From Tsukamurella paurometabola (GTDB taxonomy: Bacteria; Actinomycetota; Actinomycetes; Mycobacteriales; Mycobacteriaceae), in contig NZ_LR131273.1 in NCBI RefSeq assembly GCF_900631615.1, positions 1,302,001 to 1,366,000 of the forward strand: a stretch of 64,000 nucleotides of DNA. The letters are read 5' to 3'. The position numbers and the translations under genes were made by a program. Every line of letters begins with the position of its first letter. The first letter of the stretch is position 1. This document shows, in pieces, positions 59,714-64,000 of this stretch. Under the pieces are notes generated by a model. That model ran no database searches, had not been told where the DNA came from, and saw only the letters and a list, made by a program, of their open reading frames with translations.

Positions 59714-61264
59714 CTAGCGGCCGATCAGCTTGAGCGCCTTGATCGCCGACGGGACCACGTTGAGGAAGACGTTGCGGGGCACGCCCTTGATGCCGCCGAT
59801 GCCGATGATCCGCTGCTGCGCGATGGTCTTCGACTCGCAGTACTTGAGCAGGCCCTCGGCGCCGTGACGACGGCCGACGCCCGAGATGCCCATGCCGCCC
59901 ATCGGCGCGGCGGTGGAGCCCCACGCCGCCGCGTAGCCCTCGTTGATGTTGACGGTGCCGGCGTTGATCCGCTCGGCGATCTCCTGCGCCTGCTTGGACG
60001 AACCGGCGAACACGCTGGCATTGAGACCGTACTCGGTGTCGTTGGCCTTCTCGACGGCCTCGTCGACGGAGTCGACCGGGTAGATCGAGACCAGCGGGCC
60101 GAAGGTCTCCGACTTGAAGCAGACGGCGTCCTCCGGGACGTCCTTGAGCACGGTCGGCTCGTAGAAGAACGGGCCGAGGTCGGGGCGGGCCTTGCCGCCG
60201 GCGAGCACCGTCGCGCCCTTGGCCACGGCGTCGTCGACGTGCGCGGCCACGGTGTCGATCTGCGACTTCGACGCGAGCGAGCCCATCTCGTTCTCGAAGT
60301 CGTAGCCGGCGCCGAGCGCGAGCGCGGCGGTCCGCTCGGCGAAGGCGCGGGCGAACTCGTCGGCGATCTCCCGCTCGACGTAGATCCGCTCGATCGAGAT
60401 GCACAGCTGCCCCGAGTTCGAGAACGCGGCGCGGGCGGCACCGTCGGCCGTGTGCTCGATGTCGGCGTCCTTGGTGACCACCATGGGGTTCTTGCCGCCC
60501 AGCTCTGCCGAGAAGCCGATGAGGCGCTTGCCGCACTGCTCGGCGAGCGTCGCGCCGGTGGCGGAGGACCCGGTGAACATGAGGTAGTCGGCGCGCTCGA
60601 CGATCGCCGTGCCGACGACACCGCCCGGGCCGGGGACGACGGCGAACAGATCGCGCGGCAGGCCGGCCTGGTAGAGCAGTTCGACGGCCGCGAGGGCGCA
60701 GTACGGGGTCTGCGAATCGGGCTTGAGCACCACGGCGTTGCCGGCGGCCAGCGCGGCCACACCGTCTGAGACGGCGAGGGTGATCGGGTAGTTCCACGGC
60801 GCGATCACGCCGACCACGCCCTTCGGCTGGTAGCGCACGCGGGTCTTGGTGAACACCGGGAGCATGCCGTCGGTGCTCTTCTCCGCCAGGATCTTCGGCG
60901 CGTTCTTGCCGTACCACCGGGCGGTCATGGCGACGTCCAGCGACTCCTCCTGGGCGTACTGGCGGGCCTTGCCGGTCTCCAGCTGCACCATGTCCATGAG
61001 CTCGGTGCGGTGGTCGTTCACCAGGTCGGCGAACTTCAGCAGCACGGCCGCGCGGTCCTTCGCGCTGCGCGCCGCCCACTGCTTCTGCGCGAGGCGGGCC
61101 CGCTCGAAGGCCTTCTCCACGTCCTCGACGGTGCCGACGGGGATCGTGGTGACCTTCTCACCCGTGAACGCCTCGAGGACGTCGCGCGACTCGCGCTGCT
61201 CCGGGTGGTCGATCGCCGCGAGGGCGCGAAGTCGGTCGAACGTGGCCTGGGTGGGTGCTGGCAT
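59714..61264 (-). CDS. gabD2: succinate-semialdehyde dehydrogenase, GabD2-type
   Basis: NAD(P)-dependent aldehyde dehydrogenase (516 aa) that makes succinate from succinic semialdehyde. GVVGVIAPWNYPITLAVSDG and LKPDSQTPYC are the cofactor and substrate parts; the catalytic Glu is in ELGGKNPMVV and the Cys in SNSGQLCISIERIYVE near 288. Later PLVSIYPVDSVDEAVEKAND matches Rv1731 closely, so I use gabD2. The ATG is the first codon of the full-length family form. Confidence 0.92.
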   Translation of the reverse strand: MPAPTQATFDRLRALAAIDHPEQRESRDVLEAFTGEKVTTIPVGTVEDVEKAFERARLAQKQWAARSAKDRAAVLLKFADLVNDHRTELMDMVQLETGKARQYAQEESLDVAMTARWYGKNAPKILAEKSTDGMLPVFTKTRVRYQPKGVVGVIAPWNYPITLAVSDGVAALAAGNAVVLKPDSQTPYCALAAVELLYQAGLPRDLFAVVPGPGGVVGTAIVERADYLMFTGSSATGATLAEQCGKRLIGFSAELGGKNPMVVTKDADIEHTADGAARAAFSNSGQLCISIERIYVEREIADEFARAFAERTAALALGAGYDFENEMGSLASKSQIDTVAAHVDDAVAKGATVLAGGKARPDLGPFFYEPTVLKDVPEDAVCFKSETFGPLVSIYPVDSVDEAVEKANDTEYGLNASVFAGSSKQAQEIAERINAGTVNINEGYAAAWGSTAAPMGGMGISGVGRRHGAEGLLKYCESKTIAQQRIIGIGGIKGVPRNVFLNVVPSAIKALKLIGR

Positions 61265-61397
61265 GGTGCCAGATTACCCGCTTGTTGATGCGCACTCAAT
61301 AGCACTCCCGCTCGATGGTCGGACGTGGAATCCGCCGATTTCGGCGCGGCGCAGATACCGATCGCCACCTCGAAATCCGCCGATTCACCCAGCCGGA

Positions 61398-61403
61398 TAC
61401 CCT
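61398..61403 (+). promoter_or_regulatory. -10 box TACCCT of rraA
   Basis: TACCCT ends 7 bases before the ATG at 61411. Confidence 0.5.
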
Positions 61404-61410
61404 GGCGACC

Positions 61411-61902
61411 ATGAGCACCGTGCAGTTCACCCCCACCGCGGACCTGGTCGACGAGATCGGCCCCGACGTGCGCAGCTGCGACACGCAGTTCCGCCAGTTC
61501 GGCGGCCGCAAGCAGTTCGTCGGCGAGGTCGTCACCGTCAAGTGCTTCCAGGACAACGCGCTGCTCAAGTCGATCCTGGGCGAGCCCGGCGAGGGCCGCG
61601 TGCTGGTCATCGACGGCTCCGACGAGAACGGCGTCCCGTCGCTGCACACGGCGCTCGTCGGCGACCTCATCGCCGAGCTGGGGCGCGGCAACGGCTGGGC
61701 CGGGATCGTGGCCTACGGCGCCGTCCGCGACGCCGCCGTGATCGGCACGCTCGACATCGGCGTGAAGGCGCTCGGCACCAACCCGCGCAAGTCGACCAAG
61801 ACCGGCGAAGGCCGGCGCGACGTGCCCCTGACCTTCGGCGGCGTGACCTTCACCCCGGGCGACCTCCTCTTCAGCGACGAGGACGGGATCGTCCTCCGCT
61901 GA
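61411..61902 (+). CDS. rraA: RraA-like protein (Rv3853-like, 163 aa)
   Basis: A small trimeric protein annotated either as regulator of RNase E or as 4-hydroxy-4-methyl-2-oxoglutarate aldolase. [20 protein letters not shown] is the N-terminal pattern, [20 protein letters not shown] contains the phosphate-like loop and R-D pair, and [15 protein letters not shown] is the end motif. ATG at 61411 follows TACCCT by 7 bases and matches the normal length; 32 extra upstream codons are not used. Confidence 0.9.
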   Translation: MSTVQFTPTADLVDEIGPDVRSCDTQFRQFGGRKQFVGEVVTVKCFQDNALLKSILGEPGEGRVLVIDGSDENGVPSLHTALVGDLIAELGRGNGWAGIVAYGAVRDAAVIGTLDIGVKALGTNPRKSTKTGEGRRDVPLTFGGVTFTPGDLLFSDEDGIVLR

Positions 61903-61923
61903 CGATCCGGCGCGGCGGAGCGC

Positions 61924-62154
61924 TCAGCGCGCGACCCGGGCGGATCGCCCGAAGACCTCGACCACGTCGCCGACGGCGAGCTGCCGGCCGCGCCGGAGGT
62001 CCACGTCGCCGTTGACGGTCACCTCACCCTCGGCGATCACCGCCTTGGCCTCGGCCCCGGAGTCGATGAGGCCCGCCAGCTTGAGGAACTGCCCCAGCCG
62101 GATCACATCGTCGGAGATGGTCACGTCGATCGCCTCGCTCACGCGACCCATCAT
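61924..62154 (-). CDS. S4-domain RNA-binding protein (76 aa)
   Basis: A single S4 domain: IRLGQFLKLAGLIDSGAEAK, then AVIAEGEVTVNGDVDLRRGR and QLAVGDVVEVFG, the RlbA/YaaA type that binds structured RNA, usually on ribosomes. Either of two adjacent ATGs (62154, 62151) could be used. Short and complete. The divergent hydrolase start is only 20 bases away, so their promoters overlap. Confidence 0.88.
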   Translation of the reverse strand: MMGRVSEAIDVTISDDVIRLGQFLKLAGLIDSGAEAKAVIAEGEVTVNGDVDLRRGRQLAVGDVVEVFGRSARVAR

Positions 62155-62161
62155 GCCGGAC

Positions 62162-62167
62162 TATCCT
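62162..62167 (+). promoter_or_regulatory. -10 box TATCCT of the hydrolase gene
   Basis: TATCCT ends 6 bases before the GTG at 62174. Confidence 0.5.
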
Positions 62168-62173
62168 CGGGGC

Positions 62174-63034
62174 GTGCTGCTCGATCTCGCGGGTACCCGC
62201 ACCCACGTGGTGGTCGATGAACCGATCGCCCCGGCGAGCGGCCCACCCGTCGTGCTCAACTCCGGCCTGGCCGGGAACTGGTTCGACTGGGACGCCGTCA
62301 CGGAACTCCTCACCGCGAGCCGCACCGTCGTACGGCTGGACCGGCCCGGCTACGGCCTCTCCGATCCCTGGCCCGACGGTGCCGTCCCCACCCTGGACTC
62401 CGAAGTCACCCGCCTGCGCGAGCTGCTGGACGCGCTCGACATCGCGTCGGCGGTGCTCGTCGGGCACTCCATGGCGAGCTTCTACGTCGAGGCCTTCGCG
62501 CGCGAGTTCCCGGACCGCACAGCGGGAGCCGTCCTGCTCGACGGCAGCGTCGAGACCTCACCGCGGTGGGTGGTCCCGGGTGATCTGCGCGACACCGCGC
62601 TCCTGCGCTCGGCCGATGCCGCGGCCGCGGTGCGGATGAACCTGTTCGGCCCGCTCGTGCACCGGATGCTGGGGGCGGGCGCGCCGCCGCCCGAGTACGC
62701 GGAGATCCTCTCCTCCGAGGCGTACTTCCGGGCCGCGTTCCTGGAGAACGGCCGCTACCCCGTCCTGGCCCACGAATTGGCGGATCTGCGCGCGCGGACG
62801 CCTCTCCCGGCCGGGGTCCCGTTCACCGTGGCCGCGGCCTTCGCCGGCCGGCGCACGCCGTGGGCGAGCCACTGGCTGGAACAGCAGCGGGAACTGGCCG
62901 ACGTGTTGCGGGCGCGCTACGCGGTGATCGCGCCGAGCGGGCACCAGGCCATGGTGGATCAACCCGCCCAGACAGCGGCGTTGATCCTGGACGCGACTAT
63001 CCCGCGCGGAGAACCCGCAGGTCCGACGGGGTGA
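62174..63034 (+). CDS. alpha/beta hydrolase (286 aa)
   Basis: A soluble alpha/beta-hydrolase-fold enzyme. The oxyanion strand is PPVVLNSGLAGNWFDW, the nucleophile motif GHSMASFY near 100 supplies the serine, and a terminal SGHQAMVDQP gives the histidine; the acid is likely in AFAGRRTPW-like region or the D in VLLDGS. ATG at 62153 is in frame, but GTG 62174 sits 6 bases behind TATCCT, so I prefer it. Substrate unknown. Confidence 0.82.
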   Translation: MLLDLAGTRTHVVVDEPIAPASGPPVVLNSGLAGNWFDWDAVTELLTASRTVVRLDRPGYGLSDPWPDGAVPTLDSEVTRLRELLDALDIASAVLVGHSMASFYVEAFAREFPDRTAGAVLLDGSVETSPRWVVPGDLRDTALLRSADAAAAVRMNLFGPLVHRMLGAGAPPPEYAEILSSEAYFRAAFLENGRYPVLAHELADLRARTPLPAGVPFTVAAAFAGRRTPWASHWLEQQRELADVLRARYAVIAPSGHQAMVDQPAQTAALILDATIPRGEPAGPTG

Positions 63035-63137
63035 CGAGGCGCTCGCCGTCTTCGGCGAGGGTCCGCGCGAGCCGGCGGTTCCGCAAGCGCGAGATCGCCT
63101 TCGAGCCCAGCAGGGTGGTGCGACGGTGCAGCTTCAC
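62997..63137 (-). CDS. possible small basic protein (46 aa)
   Basis: A short frame, VKLHRRTTLLGSKAISRLRN then RRLARTLAEDGERLV, TPSDLRVLRAG, with nearly every third codon base G or C, as in genes of this genome. GTG start with CTCGGAG upstream. It overlaps the end of the rightward hydrolase by 38 bases, which is unusual. No homologue is recalled. Confidence 0.35.
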   Translation of the reverse strand: MKLHRRTTLLGSKAISRLRNRRLARTLAEDGERLVTPSDLRVLRAG

Positions 63138-63336
63138 GACGGTCTCCGAGTGCGATCTGGATGCGGAACGGTTGGTTACAGATACTGTATTCCTCGCTCG
63201 CGCCGGGGTCCAGTGCTCGGGGCGCAAGCGTGTCGGTCCTCACATCCGGGTTCCTTCGGGCGCCCGCGCACGGCGCGGCTACTCTATGGGTGTTCGTGCA
63301 GCCATTTGCGTCCTCACACATCCTCCAAGGAGAACC

Positions 63337-63858
63337 GTGTCCGATCTCGACGATCTGATCAAGTCCATCCCGCTCGCGGATATCGCCGCCCAGCTCGGCG
63401 TCTCGGAGGAGGTCGCCTCGGAGGCCGTCAACCAGACGGTGCCGACGCTGCTCGCCGGCCTGCAGGCCCAGGACACCACCGAGGCCCCGGCGGATCTCGC
63501 CCAGGCCGCCGACAACGGCGACGGCCAGCAGATCGTCTCCAGCCTGTTCGGCGAGAAGACCGACGACGTGGCCGCCGCGGCCGCCGCGCCGCTCTCGTCC
63601 GGCGTCACCGACGGCCTGGTCAAGCAGCTGCTCCCGATCCTCGCACCCATCGTCATCAGCTTCGTGATGAAGAAGCTGACCAGCGGCGGAACGGCCGCTC
63701 CCCAGGAGCAGGCGCCGGCCCCGCAGCAGCAGAGCGGCGGCGACGTCCTCGGCAGCATCCTGGGCAACATGCTCGGCGGCGGCAACCAGCAGGCCGGCGG
63801 CAACGCCGCGGGCAACGTGCTCGGCAGCATCCTGGGCGGCCTGCTCAAGGGCAAGTAG
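63337..63858 (+). CDS. DUF937 family protein (173 aa)
   Basis: A small Gly/Gln/Ala-rich protein: LDDLIKSIPLADIAAQLGVS, then VNQTVPTLLAGLQA and LLPILAPIVISFVMKKL, the DUF937 (YidB-like) order, and a C-terminal repeat GDVLGSILGNMLGGGNQQAG ... NVLGSILGGLLKGK. Homologues are thought to be oligomeric; function is unclear. The GTG start has AAGGAG. A strong terminator follows. Confidence 0.82.
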   Translation: MSDLDDLIKSIPLADIAAQLGVSEEVASEAVNQTVPTLLAGLQAQDTTEAPADLAQAADNGDGQQIVSSLFGEKTDDVAAAAAAPLSSGVTDGLVKQLLPILAPIVISFVMKKLTSGGTAAPQEQAPAPQQQSGGDVLGSILGNMLGGGNQQAGGNAAGNVLGSILGGLLKGK

Positions 63859-63870
63859 CCCCACACGTCC

Positions 63871-63903
63871 GAAGGCCGGCTCCCGCACGGGGAGCCGGCC
63901 TTC
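63871..63903. terminator. strong bidirectional terminator
   Basis: GAAGGCCGGCTCC (63871-63883) pairs perfectly with GGAGCCGGCCTTC (63891-63903) around a short loop. It lies between two convergent genes, with the rightward stop 13 bases before and the leftward stop 18 bases after. Confidence 0.85.
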
Positions 63904-63920
63904 GTGGTTCGAGAAGTGCG

Positions 63921-64000
63921 TTACCGCTGCGGCGCGGCGGTGGGGACGATCGGCGCGGGCAGCGCCGTATCGCCCATGAGGAACCGGTCGACGGCGGCTG
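63921..64000 (-). CDS. C-terminus of a gene extending past the right edge
   Basis: The last 25 codons of a leftward gene: AAVDRFLMGDTALPAPIVPT then AAPQR and a TAA stop. The ending resembles C-termini of secreted alpha/beta hydrolases or peptidases, but this is too short for assignment. Confidence 0.5.
   Translation of the reverse strand, partial: AAVDRFLMGDTALPAPIVPTAAPQR

Overview
The window is chromosomal DNA of a high-GC, mycolic-acid-type actinobacterium (order Mycobacteriales). The evidence is a complete galactan/arabinan assembly operon (glf, glfT2, DPPR phosphatase, ubiA, aftB) and a gene order that broadly follows the Mycobacterium tuberculosis Rv3805c-Rv3853 region: AG operon, HAD hydrolase, acyltransferase, MBL-Rieske protein, serS, septum-formation protein, small metallopeptidase, phosphoglycerate mutase, pheA, glpQ, DUF4328, sodA, rraA. 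Many genes lack a ribosome binding site and start 6-8 bases after a TAnnnT box, as leaderless mycobacterial genes do. The genus cannot be fixed from the sequence; Tsukamurella or a close relative is my guess.

Layout. 0-3.4 kb: end of an alpha-oxoamine synthase-like gene, an MFS exporter, an alpha/beta hydrolase, a GAF-GGDEF protein. 3.5-11.5 kb: a translationally coupled cell-wall operon read leftward from glf, with an FAD oxidase as last gene. 11.5-19 kb: SpoIID/LGFP cell-wall protein, HAD hydrolase, acyltransferase, MBL-Rieske protein and a roadblock protein with a long disordered N-terminus. 19-25.8 kb: MpaB-like protein, serS, septum-formation protein, metallopeptidase, nucleoside phosphorylase, histidine phosphatase, pheA. 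25.9-30.3 kb: two tandem membrane proteins resembling zinc peptidases without an HExxH site, an IdeR-box-preceded DUF2470 gene, and an AbiEi/DUF559 gene bracketed by direct repeats. 30.3-38 kb: TetR-controlled exporter, NCS2 permease, CPBP protein, LCP ligase, TetR regulator. 38-47 kb: DUF5926, glpQ, DUF4328, rhodanese, SppA, DUF2752, sodA, methyltransferase, a Mn riboswitch with a GDT1/UPF0016 exporter, and an SDR dehydrogenase. 47-52 kb: a MAB_1171c / ImmA-IrrE / XRE cassette, a Ser-rich secreted protein, a RecB-like nuclease. 52.9-56 kb: a lower-GC island with two fragments of a type VII secretion ATPase around immunity-like genes. 56-64 kb: VanY lipoprotein, glycosyltransferase, SGNH hydrolase, gabD2, rraA, S4 protein, alpha/beta hydrolase, DUF937 protein.

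The main themes are cell-envelope building, metal homeostasis (IdeR box, Mn riboswitch, SOD) and three accessory insertions (29.1-30.3, 47.1-49.3 and 52.9-56.0 kb). An 8-base word, CACCGTCG, is scattered through the backbone on both strands and is missing from the clearest accessory regions. The least explained signals are this word, the repeat-bracketed DUF559 gene, the EccC-fragment island and a pair of matching 27-bp palindromes 23 kb apart.
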